Source of the DNA: Pseudomonas baltica
GTDB lineage: Bacteria > Pseudomonadota > Gammaproteobacteria > Pseudomonadales > Pseudomonadaceae
Direction: 5' to 3'
Assembly (NCBI RefSeq): GCF_031880315.1
Contig: NZ_CP134771.1
Span: 5,018,501-5,082,500, forward strand
Length of the DNA stretch: 64,000 nt
Shown here: piece by piece, positions 1 through 9,726 of the stretch
Position numbering within the stretch: the first letter of the stretch is position 1
Layout: every line of letters begins with the position of its first letter
Notes under the pieces: generated by a model
The model's input: only the letters and a program-made list of their open reading frames with translations
What the model was told of the DNA's origin: nothing
Databases searched by the model: none
Made by a program: the position numbers and the translations under genes

Positions 1-1685
1 GCGGTGGACTCGGTCACTTCCAGAGTCAGGAAGCGAGCCGGCAGGCCGTTGCTCAGCAAGGCATCGCGCACCACCTCGACCAGCCCCGGATGCGCCAACT
101 GCACGGTCGATAGATTGACCGCAATGTTCCAGGCGCCATGACCCCGAGCATGCCACTCGCTCATCTGTCTGCAGGCTTCATTGATCACCCAGTTGCCGAT
201 CGGCACGATCAGCCCGGTGCGCTCGGCCAATGGCAGGAAGCGGTCTGGCGGCACCAACCCTTCACCCGGTCGTTCCCAGCGCAACAGGGCCTCGACGCCG
301 GTCATCGGGCCATCGGGCGCGACCATCTTGGGTTGGAAGTGCAGCAGGAATTCATGTTGATCGAGGGCCTTGCGCAGGTCCTGTTGCAACTGCAATTGCT
401 GGTGCGCGTTGACGTTCATGGCGCTCTCGAAGAAGCAGTAGCAGTCGCGGCCTTGCTCCTTGGCGTGGTACATGGCAGCGTCGGCGTTGATCATCAGCTC
501 ATGATTGGTATCGCCGTCCTGGGGGAATATGGCGATGCCGATACTGGTGGACACGTGCACGGTCTGCCGGCCGATGACGTAGGGCGAATGAATGCTCTCG
601 ACCAAGCGTTGGGCCAGGACGGCAGCGTCTTCCGGCTCGCCCGGATCGATCAGCACCACGAATTCGTCGCCGCCCAGACGCGCCACGGTATCCTCGCCGC
701 GTTTAGCGTTCTGAATGCGTTTTGCCACCTCGACCAGCAGCAAGTCACCCGTGTGATGGCCATAGACGTCGTTGACTGCCTTGAAGCCGTCCAGATCCAT
801 GAACAGCACGGCAAAATGGCTCTTCTGCCGCACAGCCTTGTGAATAGCCTGGTCCAGGCGGTCGTTGAGCAAGATACGGTTGGGCAAGCGCGTCAGGTTG
901 TCGTGCAGTGCCAGTTGCACCAGTTCGCTGTTGGCGCGATCCAGCGAGGTCGCCAGCAGGCTGGTGCGCGCGTCGAGCATCGACACGATCAAGGCGATGG
1001 CGCACACCGCCAGGGTCACCACGATCACCAGCACCACCAGCCATTTGCTGTCGATGCCGTCGCCAGCAGCGCCGCAAATGCTACCGACCGGGAACTGCGC
1101 AGCGGCCATGCCGGTGTAGTGCATGCCGACGATCGCCACGCCCATGATCAGCGAGGCCAGAAAACGCAACAGGGTGATGTTCTTGCCTTCGCCGCGCAGG
1201 TGAAACGCAATCCACAACGCCGCACCCGAGGCAAGGATGGCGATCACCACAGACAGCGCGAACAGCGACGGAATGTACTGCACATCAGGGCTCATCAACA
1301 GCGCATGCATACCGGTGTAATGCATGGCGGCAATACCGATGCCCATCAACACCGCGCCACCCACCAGACGTGCCAGGGGCAGGTCCTTCTGGCACACCAG
1401 CCACAGGGCAAACGCCGACGAAGCGATGGCGATCAGCAGCGACAGCCCGGTGAGCGTCAAGTCGTAGCCCAGGGCGATGGGCAGCCTGAAGGCGAGCATG
1501 CCGATAAAGTGCATCGACCACACACCCAGCCCCATGGCGAATGAGCCACCCATCAGCCACAACACCGAAGCCGTGCCTTGAGTGCGGGACACTCGCCCGG
1601 CCATGTTCAGCGCGGTATAGGAGGCAATGATCGCGACGATCAGGGAGAAGACCACATAAAGGCTGTTGTAACTGCTGGCAAGCAT
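1..1685 (-). CDS. MHYT–GGDEF–EAL cyclic-di-GMP signalling protein (3' end cut by window edge)
   Basis: Membrane-bound protein expected to make and/or break cyclic-di-GMP. About 561 codons are visible and the C-terminus is missing. The N-terminal ~210 residues form seven hydrophobic helices with three MHYT-type motifs (SMHFIGM near residue 58, AMHYTGM near 121, GMHYTGM near 185), the proposed gas or metal sensor. A diguanylate cyclase domain follows with an intact active site (ARLGGDEF, about residue 335), then the start of an EAL phosphodiesterase domain with an intact signature (GVEALLRW, about residue 460). The start is the ATG opening MLASSYNSL. Both catalytic signatures are canonical, so bifunctionality is possible, but the rest of the EAL active site lies outside the window. 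Domain assignment is confident; the sensed signal is unknown. Confidence 0.9.
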   Translation of the reverse strand, partial: MLASSYNSLYVVFSLIVAIIASYTALNMAGRVSRTQGTASVLWLMGGSFAMGLGVWSMHFIGMLAFRLPIALGYDLTLTGLSLLIAIASSAFALWLVCQKDLPLARLVGGAVLMGIGIAAMHYTGMHALLMSPDVQYIPSLFALSVVIAILASGAALWIAFHLRGEGKNITLLRFLASLIMGVAIVGMHYTGMAAAQFPVGSICGAAGDGIDSKWLVVLVIVVTLAVCAIALIVSMLDARTSLLATSLDRANSELVQLALHDNLTRLPNRILLNDRLDQAIHKAVRQKSHFAVLFMDLDGFKAVNDVYGHHTGDLLLVEVAKRIQNAKRGEDTVARLGGDEFVVLIDPGEPEDAAVLAQRLVESIHSPYVIGRQTVHVSTSIGIAIFPQDGDTNHELMINADAAMYHAKEQGRDCYCFFESAMNVNAHQQLQLQQDLRKALDQHEFLLHFQPKMVAPDGPMTGVEALLRWERPGEGLVPPDRFLPLAERTGLIVPIGNWVINEACRQMSEWHARGHGAWNIAVNLSTVQLAHPGLVEVVRDALLSNGLPARFLTLEVTEST

Positions 1686-1757
1686 GGCGACATCCGTATT
1701 CGGTACCCGACCCCCTTTTATCGGCGGGTTGGTCATTCACTGAAGAGAGGCAGAGGG

Positions 1758-2240
1758 TCAGCCAACTATTAGTGCGCTTACAAATAGACCTATCGCGAAC
1801 ACCACATGGCCGATCACGTTCAGCGCGCGCGCGAGATTCGGATTGGGCGCTTTCGAACAGGCCACGCCGACGCCCATGCCCGGCTGCAGAATGAACCAGC
1901 CGGCACCGACGGTGACCAGGCCGACGATCAACGCTGGTGTGAACGTGGGCGCATGCACCCATTGCACGCCCCAGATCAACAGCAGTGCGGCAGCGAAGAT
2001 GATCCCCACCACGTAATGCATGATCCAGCCGATGCGCAGCTCGTTGGCGACGGCGGGCGACTGCCCGATGCCTTGTCGATGCACGAAGGTGCCTTGGAGC
2101 ATGCCGGCAAACCAGCGACCGACCAGGTGCCAAGGCGGCGTCGGCAGTTTGAACACGGCTTTGAGCAACTGTGCCCAGATGTCCAGCAGGGCAGTGGCGG
2201 CGATGCCGGTGAGCACGCAATAAAGAATAAAGGAGAGCAT
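1758..2240 (-). CDS. DUF2938-type small integral membrane protein
   Basis: A 160-residue protein with about four hydrophobic segments (residues 1–20, 73–95, 100–118 and 138–159), so an inner-membrane protein. The pattern, with WHLVGRWFAGM in the first loop and a GWF-containing third helix, resembles the DUF2938 family; this is recognised by eye. The ATG opening MLSFILYC has an AAGGAG-like sequence just upstream. It lies 72 bp upstream of the start of the cyclic-di-GMP protein on the same strand. No function is known for the family and the neighbours do not suggest one. Confidence 0.75.
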   Translation of the reverse strand: MLSFILYCVLTGIAATALLDIWAQLLKAVFKLPTPPWHLVGRWFAGMLQGTFVHRQGIGQSPAVANELRIGWIMHYVVGIIFAAALLLIWGVQWVHAPTFTPALIVGLVTVGAGWFILQPGMGVGVACSKAPNPNLARALNVIGHVVFAIGLFVSALIVG

Positions 2241-2465
2241 CTTGATCCTTGTGGGCAGGTGGTCGGGGCAGCGGTGGCACTGCAACAGTGCTTGGCTCAA
2301 AGTAGTGCATGTCTGCACATGGCGCGCGTCTGACGGTAGCAGTACCGCACAATACTGGCGAACCGCTAGCTTGGACGCCAGAAGATCGGGGAGTGGCACG
2401 TATTGCGCTGAACCGAATCAGGTTGGCCGCTTTCCAACAGACAAGTGAAGCCCAGGAGAGCCCTG

Positions 2466-2735
2466 ATGGAAATCTTGTACACCGACCTGGTCGGCCTTGA
2501 ACGTGGCGAGTCTGATGCGTGCACCGAGATCTGGCTGGCTGAGCCCCAGCGTTGTCTGTGGCGCGCAACCCAAGTGGTCAGCCATGAAATGATGAGTGAA
2601 GGCACCCACGAACAGAACCTGCGGCGCATCTACATCCGCAGCGGGCCGATGGCTGACAATGCGCAGATCGAACAAGCCGTGCGCCAACGATTGCTCGAGC
2701 GGGGGCGCCAAGGGGAGTTCCCGCCTCCGGCCTGA
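2466..2735 (+). CDS. small hypothetical protein (89 aa)
   Basis: Soluble acidic protein opening MEILYTDLVGLERGES and ending in a short proline tail. A good AGGAG ribosome-binding site stands 7 bases before the ATG at 2466, which is why this start is preferred over an upstream GTG. The family is not recognised. It sits 44 bp before the UvrA-like gene on the same strand and may be co-transcribed with it. No signal peptide or membrane segment is visible. Confidence 0.65.
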   Translation: MEILYTDLVGLERGESDACTEIWLAEPQRCLWRATQVVSHEMMSEGTHEQNLRRIYIRSGPMADNAQIEQAVRQRLLERGRQGEFPPPA

Positions 2736-2779
2736 ACGTCGCAGGGCTGGATTTGATCATTCTTTAACGGGCGGAACCC

Positions 2780-5353
2780 ATGGCATTCAAGCACAACTCT
2801 GTAACACCTCCTCAAGCACTGCCCGGCAGCTCGGGCTTCGTCAAGGTTCGCGGCGCCCGCGAGCACAATCTCAAGAACGTCGATGTCGACATCCCCCGCG
2901 ATGCCTTGGTGGTGTTCACCGGCGTGTCGGGCTCGGGCAAGTCGTCGTTGGCGTTTTCGACGGTCTATGCCGAAGCGCAGCGGCGCTACTTCGAGTCAGT
3001 TGCGCCCTACGCGAGGCGCCTGATCGACCAGGTCGGGGTGCCCGACGTCGACGCCATCGATGGCTTGCCACCGGCCGTGGCCCTGCAACAGCAGCGCGGT
3101 ACGCCGAGCACGCGCTCGTCGGTGGGCAGCGTGACCACGCTGTCGAGCCTGGTGCGCATGCTCTATTCCCGTGCCGGGCATTACCCGCCGGGCCAGGCGA
3201 TGCTCTATGCCGAAGACTTCTCGCCTAACCTGCCTCAGGGTGCGTGCCCTGAATGCCATGGCCTGGGGCGGGTCTATGAAGTCACCGAAGCGACCATGGT
3301 CCCGGATCCGTCGCTGACCATCCGCGAGCGCGCCATCGCCGCCTGGCCGCTGGCCTGGCAGGGGCAGAACCTGCGCGACATCCTCGTGACCCTGGGCTAT
3401 GACGTCGATGTGCCGTGGCGCGACCTGCCACAGGAGCAACGCGACTGGATTCTGTTCACCGAGGAACACCCGACGGTACCGGTGTACGCCGGCCTGACCC
3501 CGGCGCAGACCCGCACCGCCCTCAAGCGCAAGGCCGAGCCGAGCTACCAAGGCACTTTTACCGGTGCGCGGCGCTACATCCTGCACACCTTCACCCACTC
3601 GCAAAGCGCGCTGATGAAAAAACGCGTCAGCCAGTACATGATCGGCAGCGCCTGCCCGCTGTGCGACGGCAAGCGCCTCAAGCGCGAGGCCCTGTCGGTG
3701 ACCTTTGCGGGTGTCGATATCGGCGAGCTGTCACGCCTGCCGCTGCTGCAATTGGGCGAGCTGCTGGAGCCGGTGGCGCAGAACCGCGAAGGCCATAATC
3801 ATGCTCACAACGATTCATCCTTCACCGTGGAAAAACGCCTGGCCGCCCAGCGCATCGCCCAGGATCTGCTCGAGCGGGTGCAGGCCCTGACCGATCTGGG
3901 CCTGGGCTATCTGGCGCTGGAGCGCAGCACGCCGAGCCTGTCGTCGGGCGAGTTGCAGCGTCTGCGCTTGGCCACGCAGCTCAATTCGCAGCTGTTCGGC
4001 GTGATCTACGTGCTTGACGAGCCGTCGGCCGGCTTGCACCCGGCCGATGGCGAAGCGCTGTACACGGCCCTGCAGAAACTTCAGGCGGCGGGCAACTCGT
4101 TGTTTGTGGTGGAGCACGACACCGAGATCATGCGCCGCGCCGACTGGTTGATCGATGTCGGCCCGGCAGCCGGGGAGCGCGGCGGGCAGGTGCTGTACAG
4201 CGGGCCGCCCGCGGGCCTGGCGAAGATAAAGGCCTCGCAGACCCGTTCGTACCTGTTCGACGACCACAGCCCCAAGGCCGAGGCACGGCGCGAGCCGCAA
4301 GGTTGGTTGCGTCTCGAAGGGGTGACGCGCAACAACCTGCGCGACCTGAGTGCGGAATTCCCGTTGGGCTGTTTTACCGCGGTCACGGGGATTTCCGGCT
4401 CGGGCAAATCCAGCCTGGTGAGTCAGGCCTTGCTCGAGCTGGTGGGCGCACATTTAGGTCCACATAGCGGCCAATCCAGTGACAACCGCGAGCCGCAGGA
4501 ACTCAACCTCGAAGACGACACCCCGCAAAGCAGCGAAGGCCGGGTGACTCGCGGCCTGGAGCACATCAAGCGGCTGGTGCAGGTGGATCAGAAACCCATT
4601 GGTCGCACCCCGCGCTCCAACCTGGCCACCTACACCGGGCTGTTCGATAACGTGCGCAAGCTGTTCGCCGCCACCGCCGAGGCCCGCGCGGCAGGCTTCG
4701 ACGCGGGGCAGTTTTCCTTCAACGTCGCCAAAGGCCGTTGTCCGGGGTGCGAAGGCGAAGGCTTCGTCAGCGTCGAGTTGCTGTTCATGCCCAGCGTCTA
4801 TGCGCCATGCCCGACCTGCCACGGCGCCCGTTACAACCCCGAGACGCTGGCCATTCACTGGCAGGGGCTGACCATCGCCCAGGTGCTACAGCTGACCGTC
4901 GAACAGGCCTTGGCGGTGTTCGCCGAACAACCGGCGGTGTTACGCGCGTTGCAAGTGCTGGCGGATATCGGCTTGGGCTATTTGCGGTTGGGGCAGCCGG
5001 CGACCGAGTTGTCCGGTGGTGAAGCGCAGCGCATCAAGCTGGCCACCGAATTGCAGCGCAATCAGCGCGGTGCCTCGTTGTATGTACTGGACGAGCCGAC
5101 GACCGGGCTGCACCCGTTGGACGTCGATCGTTTGCTAGTGCAGTTGAATGCGCTGGTAGACGGCGGGCACACGGTGATCGTGGTCGAGCACGAAATGCGC
5201 GTGGTGGCGCAGAGTGACTGGGTGATTGATATCGGCCCGGGGGCAGGGGATCTGGGTGGGCAGCTGGTGGCGGCGGGTACGCCGCAGCAGGTCGCCAAGG
5301 TCAAAGGCAGCCGCACGGCGCCGTATCTGGCGCGGGCTTTAGGCCTGGGGTAG
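2780..5353 (+). CDS. UvrA-like ABC ATPase (short UvrA paralogue)
   Basis: An 857-residue tandem-ABC ATPase of the UvrA family. Walker A motifs are seen at residues 48–55 (GVSGSGKS) and about 536 (GISGSGKS). Signature motifs are at about 387 (SSGELQR) and 743 (LSGGEAQR), each followed by a Walker B ([22 protein letters not shown]). Zinc-binding cysteine pairs CPECH (156–160) and CPGCEGEG (about 653) are present. It is roughly 80 residues shorter than canonical UvrA (about 940 aa), so it is probably the accessory UvrA2-type paralogue rather than the housekeeping subunit. Such paralogues have been tied to DNA-damage or drug tolerance. No uvrB or uvrC lies nearby. The start follows a GGCGG stretch; the ATG opening MAFKHNS is used. 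Confidence 0.85.
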   Translation: MAFKHNSVTPPQALPGSSGFVKVRGAREHNLKNVDVDIPRDALVVFTGVSGSGKSSLAFSTVYAEAQRRYFESVAPYARRLIDQVGVPDVDAIDGLPPAVALQQQRGTPSTRSSVGSVTTLSSLVRMLYSRAGHYPPGQAMLYAEDFSPNLPQGACPECHGLGRVYEVTEATMVPDPSLTIRERAIAAWPLAWQGQNLRDILVTLGYDVDVPWRDLPQEQRDWILFTEEHPTVPVYAGLTPAQTRTALKRKAEPSYQGTFTGARRYILHTFTHSQSALMKKRVSQYMIGSACPLCDGKRLKREALSVTFAGVDIGELSRLPLLQLGELLEPVAQNREGHNHAHNDSSFTVEKRLAAQRIAQDLLERVQALTDLGLGYLALERSTPSLSSGELQRLRLATQLNSQLFGVIYVLDEPSAGLHPADGEALYTALQKLQAAGNSLFVVEHDTEIMRRADWLIDVGPAAGERGGQVLYSGPPAGLAKIKASQTRSYLFDDHSPKAEARREPQGWLRLEGVTRNNLRDLSAEFPLGCFTAVTGISGSGKSSLVSQALLELVGAHLGPHSGQSSDNREPQELNLEDDTPQSSEGRVTRGLEHIKRLVQVDQKPIGRTPRSNLATYTGLFDNVRKLFAATAEARAAGFDAGQFSFNVAKGRCPGCEGEGFVSVELLFMPSVYAPCPTCHGARYNPETLAIHWQGLTIAQVLQLTVEQALAVFAEQPAVLRALQVLADIGLGYLRLGQPATELSGGEAQRIKLATELQRNQRGASLYVLDEPTTGLHPLDVDRLLVQLNALVDGGHTVIVVEHEMRVVAQSDWVIDIGPGAGDLGGQLVAAGTPQQVAKVKGSRTAPYLARALGLG

Positions 5354-5469
5354 GGCTTGAGGCCTTTTCGCCGTCTAATGCGCTCCCTCGCTCATACATC
5401 TGCGTACAGATGCAGCGTCGTACATCTGTGGAAATTCCATGGTGATGGGCAAGCAGGACGGGCCCCTTC

Positions 5470-5491
5470 GCGAGCAAGCTTTGCTCCCACG
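5470..5491. repeat. REP-type hairpin
   Basis: A copy of the Pseudomonas REP core (CGCGAGCAAGCTTTGCTCCC), an imperfect palindrome, lies between the convergent UvrA-like and RpiR-type genes. The rest of the 243-bp gap shows no gene. Confidence 0.7.
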
Positions 5492-5596
5492 GGTGTACGG
5501 CCAAGATGCGGCATTGCACTGTGGGCGCAAGGGGGAGCAAGGGGGCGCGTCAGACGGCGAAAAGGCCGCAAGGCCCTCATCATCAGCAAGCCCTGC

Positions 5597-6523
5597 TTAA
5601 TCCTCAAACCCGATCTGTTCGTGAATCTCGTCCACCTTCAACTCCAACCGATACGCCACGGCAATGAACAAGGCCTGGCACAGGCATAGCGTCGCGCTCA
5701 ACGAGCGAAAGGCGAACGAGCTGCCCTCGTTTACCAGCAGCACCGCGTTGGCGCGCTTGGCCAGCGGTGACAGGTTGCTGTCGGTGATGATCAACGTCTT
5801 GGCCTGATGATGCTGGGCGATGCGCAGGCAGTGCTGGGTTTCCTTGCCGTAGGGGGTGAAGCTGATGGCGATCACCAGGTCGTTGGCGCGCACGCTGCGC
5901 ATCTGCTCGCGATAACTGCCGCCCAACCCGGACACCAAATGAATGCGCTTGTTGGTGTGCTGCAGGTTGTACACCAGGTAGTCGGCCACCGCGAACGACC
6001 GGCGCACGCCCACCACATAGATGTTCTCGGCATTGACCACCAGGTCGACGGCTTTCTCGAACACCGCATCGTCGAGCTCCAGCCCCAGGCGCTCGATGCC
6101 CGACAGCGTAGCGCTCACGCATTCACGTGCCAGGTCGCCGCCGCTGGCTTTCTCCGACTTGTTGTCGATCAGGTTGCGGATGCGCTGCTGGTAGTTCTGC
6201 ACCGGGGTGGTCTTGAGCGTATAGGCGTCGCGAAACAACGCCTGCATCTCGCTGAAGCCGCTGAACCCGAAGCGCTGCGAAAAGCGCACGATAGCCGAAG
6301 GGTGCACCTCGCATTCACGGGAAATATCGCTGATGCGGTCGACCATGATGCGGTCGCTCTGCTGGGTCATGTAACTGGCGATGCGTTTGAGCTGACGCGG
6401 CAGGCTTTCGTATTCGCGGCTGATCTGCTGCAACAGTTGTTCGGCGGTTTCCGGGGTCGCACTGCTGGCGACGGCGGTGTCGCTTTCATCAGGGGCTGTC
6501 ACCGGCGGTTCGGAACGTGACAT
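5597..6523 (-). CDS. MurR/RpiR-family transcriptional regulator (probable inositol-operon regulator)
   Basis: A 308-residue regulator with an N-terminal RpiR helix-turn-helix (about residues 30–105, including VHPSAIVRFSQRFGFSGFSE) and a C-terminal SIS sugar-phosphate-binding domain (about 140–270, including VGVRRSFAVADYL and ISFTPYGKETQ). It is divergent from iolC, so it most likely controls the inositol genes in response to an inositol-derived phosphate; that link is inferred from position. The ATG at 6523 has an AAGG ribosome-binding site; a TTG two codons upstream is the alternative. RpiR-type regulators of inositol catabolism are known in proteobacteria under the name IolR. Confidence 0.9.
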   Translation of the reverse strand: MSRSEPPVTAPDESDTAVASSATPETAEQLLQQISREYESLPRQLKRIASYMTQQSDRIMVDRISDISRECEVHPSAIVRFSQRFGFSGFSEMQALFRDAYTLKTTPVQNYQQRIRNLIDNKSEKASGGDLARECVSATLSGIERLGLELDDAVFEKAVDLVVNAENIYVVGVRRSFAVADYLVYNLQHTNKRIHLVSGLGGSYREQMRSVRANDLVIAISFTPYGKETQHCLRIAQHHQAKTLIITDSNLSPLAKRANAVLLVNEGSSFAFRSLSATLCLCQALFIAVAYRLELKVDEIHEQIGFED

Positions 6524-6833
6524 GGGCAATCCTTATGGCGTGGTCGCGTCGGCTGGTCTGGGACGTCCGTTCGACTTCTGGCTGTTGCCGCCCAGTCTAC
6601 AGGCTCTCGGCGAGAAAAATCTGCGGGTGTGTGGGTGGCAGGAGGCGCTCGGCTGAAGCGTTACAGCCAGACTAAAACAATGTTTCCGCATGTTAATGGA
6701 ATAAATTTTCCGAGTAAAAAAATTATAGAAAAAATATTGATTACGGCAAAAAGAAGTTCTAGAGTTCGCTCACACCAAACGCGTTTGCCACACTCTGGGG
6801 CGACGCAGGCTGATAAAAATAACAGGAGCCAGC
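6524..6833. promoter_or_regulatory. divergent iol promoter region with AT-rich palindrome
   Basis: Non-coding 310 bp between the RpiR-type regulator and iolC. It is much more AT-rich than the genes around it (6665–6780). It holds GGAATAAATTTTCC at 6698–6711, whose GGAA/TTCC arms resemble sites at 17406–17420 and 17435–17448 in front of the transporter genes. It is proposed as the regulator's operator. The iolC ribosome-binding site is AGGAG just before the ATG. Confidence 0.5.
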
Positions 6834-8774
6834 ATGGGCCAGACTCGATTTGCCAGTGGGCGACAACTGGATTTGATTTGCCTCGGGCGCCTGGGCGTCG
6901 ACCTCTATGCACAACAGGTCGGCGCGCGCCTCGAAGACGTCAGCAGTTTCGCCAAGTACCTGGGTGGCTCGTCCGCCAACATCGCCTTCGGCACCGCGCG
7001 TCTGGGGCTGAAGTCGGCCATGCTGAGCCGCGTCGGCGACGACCACATGGGCCGCTTCCTGGTCGAGTCGCTGGCGCGCGAAGGCTGCGATGTCAGCGGC
7101 ATCAAGACCGACCCCGAGCGCCTCACCGCCATGGTCCTGCTGGGCCTCAAGGACCGCGAAACCTTCCCGCTGGTGTTCTACCGTGAAAACTGCGCCGACA
7201 TGGCCCTGTGCGAAGCGGATGTGCGCGAAGACGTCATCGCCTCCAGCAAGGCGCTGTTGATCACCGGCACGCACTTTTCGACCGAGCGGGTCTACAACGC
7301 CAGCGTCCGCGCGCTCGACTACGCCGCCAGGCACGACGTCAAACGCGTCCTCGATATCGATTACCGCCCGGTGCTCTGGGGCCTGGCCGGCAAGGCCGAT
7401 GGTGAGACACGCTTCGTCGCCGACCAGAAAGTCAGCGAACACGTGCAGGGTATCCTGCCGCGTTTCGACCTGATCGTCGGCACCGAAGAAGAATTTCTCA
7501 TCGCCGGGGGCAGCGAAGACCTCCTCACCTCGCTGCGCAAGGTCCGCAGCCTGACCGCCGCCACCCTGGTCGTGAAGCTCGGCCCGCAAGGCTGCACGGT
7601 GATCCACGGCGACATCCCGGCGCGCCTCGAAGACGGCGAAATTCACCCAGGCGTGCGGGTCGAAGTGCTCAACGTGCTGGGCGCCGGCGATGCCTTCATG
7701 TCGGGCTTTCTCAGCGGCTGGCTGCGTGATGCCAGCGATGCTCGCTGCTGCCAGTTGGCCAATGCCTGCGGCGGGCTGGTGGTGTCGCGTCACGCCTGCG
7801 CCCCGGCGATGCCGACCCCGGCCGAGCTTGAATACCTGTTCAACAGCCCGGTGCCCATTACGCGGCCGGATCAGGACGTCGCCTTGCAGCGCCTGCATCA
7901 GGTCAGTGTGCCGCGCAAACAATGGAAGCAGCTGTTCATCTTCGCCTTCGATCACCGTGGCCAGTTGTTCGAACTGGCCCAGCAGGGCGGTGCCGACAGC
8001 AAGCGCATCAGCGAGTTGAAGATGCTGTTCATCCAGGCGGTGCAGCGGGTCGAAGCCGACCTCGCTCAGCGCGGTATCGATGCCGATGTCGGTTTGCTGG
8101 CCGATCAGCGCTTCGGCCAGGACGCCCTCAACGCCGCGACTGGCCGTGGCTGGTGGGTGGCGCGCCCGGTCGAGCGCCAAGGCTCGCGGCCGCTGGCGTT
8201 CGAACACGGCCGCTCGATCGGCAGCAACCTGATCGCCTGGCCCAAGGAACAGATCATCAAGTGCCTGGTGCAATACCACCCGGACGACGAGCCGCTGCTG
8301 CGCCTTGAGCAGGAAGCGCAGATTCGCGGGCTCTTCGAGGCCTCTCAGGTCAGCGGCCACGAGTTGCTGCTGGAGATCATCCCGCCCAAGGATCACCCGT
8401 CCACCTACCCGGACGTGCTCTATCGGGCGATCAAGCGCCTCTACAACCTGGGCATCTACCCGGCCTGGTGGAAGATCGAGTCTCCGAGCGCGGCCGAGTG
8501 GGAACAGCTCGATGCCCTGATCCAGGAGCGCGACCCCTATTGCCGGGGCGTGGTGCTGCTGGGCCTCAACGCGCCGACCGACGTACTCGCCGAAGGGTTC
8601 CGCAATGCCCGCGCCAGTACTACCTGCCGGGGTTTCGCGGTGGGCCGCACAATCTTCCAGGAGCCGAGCCGCGCCTGGCTGGCCGGGGAAATCGACGATG
8701 AAGCGCTGATCCAGCGCGTGCAGGCCACCTTCCAGACGTTGATAGAAGCCTGGCGCGACGCCCGCAGGCAGTGA
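6834..8774 (+). CDS. iolC: IolC-type fusion: 5-dehydro-2-deoxygluconokinase plus DUF2090 aldolase-like domain
   Basis: A 646-residue fusion. Residues 1–325 are a PfkB-family sugar kinase (LGGSSANIAFGTARLGL near residue 40; ATP/anion-hole motif GAGDAFMSGF near 283) that phosphorylates 5-dehydro-2-deoxy-D-gluconate. Residues 345–640 are a DUF2090 domain (FIFAFDHRGQLFEL; DVGLLADQRFG) thought to supply the IolJ step, splitting the phosphorylated acid into dihydroxyacetone phosphate and malonate semialdehyde. The kinase–DUF2090 fusion is standard in proteobacterial iol operons and is annotated as bifunctional; the aldolase role is family knowledge. First gene of the plus-strand operon; ATG with AGGAG upstream. 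Confidence 0.93.
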   Translation: MGQTRFASGRQLDLICLGRLGVDLYAQQVGARLEDVSSFAKYLGGSSANIAFGTARLGLKSAMLSRVGDDHMGRFLVESLAREGCDVSGIKTDPERLTAMVLLGLKDRETFPLVFYRENCADMALCEADVREDVIASSKALLITGTHFSTERVYNASVRALDYAARHDVKRVLDIDYRPVLWGLAGKADGETRFVADQKVSEHVQGILPRFDLIVGTEEEFLIAGGSEDLLTSLRKVRSLTAATLVVKLGPQGCTVIHGDIPARLEDGEIHPGVRVEVLNVLGAGDAFMSGFLSGWLRDASDARCCQLANACGGLVVSRHACAPAMPTPAELEYLFNSPVPITRPDQDVALQRLHQVSVPRKQWKQLFIFAFDHRGQLFELAQQGGADSKRISELKMLFIQAVQRVEADLAQRGIDADVGLLADQRFGQDALNAATGRGWWVARPVERQGSRPLAFEHGRSIGSNLIAWPKEQIIKCLVQYHPDDEPLLRLEQEAQIRGLFEASQVSGHELLLEIIPPKDHPSTYPDVLYRAIKRLYNLGIYPAWWKIESPSAAEWEQLDALIQERDPYCRGVVLLGLNAPTDVLAEGFRNARASTTCRGFAVGRTIFQEPSRAWLAGEIDDEALIQRVQATFQTLIEAWRDARRQ

Positions 8775-8832
8775 TCCGCGCGCCGACCGCCGCTGCATGA
8801 ACCGCACACAAGAATAAATAACAGGTACCGCC

Positions 8833-9726
8833 ATGTCCGCTATCCGAATTGGCATCAATCCGATTTCCTGGAGTAACGACGATCTGCCCGCACTGGGCGG
8901 TGAAACGCCGCTGAGCACCGCCCTGAGCGAGGGCAAGGAAATCGGCTATGCAGGTTTCGAACTCAACGGCAAATTCCCCAAGGACGCCAAGGGGGTCGGC
9001 GACGTCCTGCGCCCCTACGACCTGGCGCTGGTGTCGGGCTGGTACTCCAGCCTGCTGGCGCAGCGCTCGGCCGCCGAAGAAATCGACGCCATCGCCAACC
9101 ATGTGCAAGTCATGGCGCAGAACGGCGCCCAGGTGCTGGTGTATGGCGAAGTGGCCGACGCCATCCAGGGCAAGCGCATCTCGCTGGTGGAGCGCCCGCG
9201 TTTTCATACCGACAAGGCCTGGCAGGCCTACGCCGACAAACTCGACGAACTGGCGCGTTTCACCCTCAGCCAAGGCGTGCGCCTGGCCTACCATCATCAC
9301 ATGGGGGCCTATGTCGAGTCGCCCAGCGACATCGACCGGCTGATGGCCCTGACCAGCACCGATGTCGGCCTGCTGTTCGACTCGGGGCACTGCTACCTGG
9401 GCGGTGGCGAACCGTTGCAGGTACTGCGCAAGCACATCGATCGAGTCTGCCACGTGCACTTCAAGGACGTGCGCAAGGGCGTGGTGCAACTGGCGCGCAA
9501 CAACCTGTGGAGCTTCCCGGACTGCATCGTCAACGGCGCCTTTACCGTGCCTGGCGATGGCGACATCAACTTTGGCGAGCTGCTCGACGAGCTGCTCGCC
9601 CATCACTACCAAGGCTGGCTGGTGGTCGAGGCGGAGCAGGATCCGGCCGTGGCGCCCAGCTACGCTTTCGCGCAAAAGGGCTACCAGACCCTGCGCCGTC
9701 TGCTTGATGAGAGGACTACCCAATGA
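8833..9726 (+). CDS. iolE: myo-inosose-2 dehydratase
   Basis: A 297-residue AP-endonuclease-2-like TIM-barrel protein opening MSAIRIGINPISWSNDD, the typical IolE start. It dehydrates 2-keto-myo-inositol (scyllo-inosose) to the trihydroxycyclohexane dione used by IolD. Barrel metal-site motifs are visible (YHHHMGAYVE near residue 155, LFDSGHC near 180, HVHFKDVR near 210). An AACAGGTACC sequence containing AGG precedes the ATG; almost the same leader occurs before the small ORF at 17511. Its last four bases (ATGA) overlap the start of iolB, so the two are translationally coupled. Confidence 0.95.
   Translation: MSAIRIGINPISWSNDDLPALGGETPLSTALSEGKEIGYAGFELNGKFPKDAKGVGDVLRPYDLALVSGWYSSLLAQRSAAEEIDAIANHVQVMAQNGAQVLVYGEVADAIQGKRISLVERPRFHTDKAWQAYADKLDELARFTLSQGVRLAYHHHMGAYVESPSDIDRLMALTSTDVGLLFDSGHCYLGGGEPLQVLRKHIDRVCHVHFKDVRKGVVQLARNNLWSFPDCIVNGAFTVPGDGDINFGELLDELLAHHYQGWLVVEAEQDPAVAPSYAFAQKGYQTLRRLLDERTTQ

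Noticed and set aside
138..1544. 468-codon plus-strand frame at the left edge
   Set aside because: It is antisense to the MHYT–GGDEF–EAL gene, which has clear domain motifs; the mirror frame is His/Gln-rich and low in information.
2395..2412. Sigma-54 promoter (TGGCAC…TTGC) upstream of the small gene at 2466
   Set aside because: Spacing between the GG and GC elements is two bases too short.
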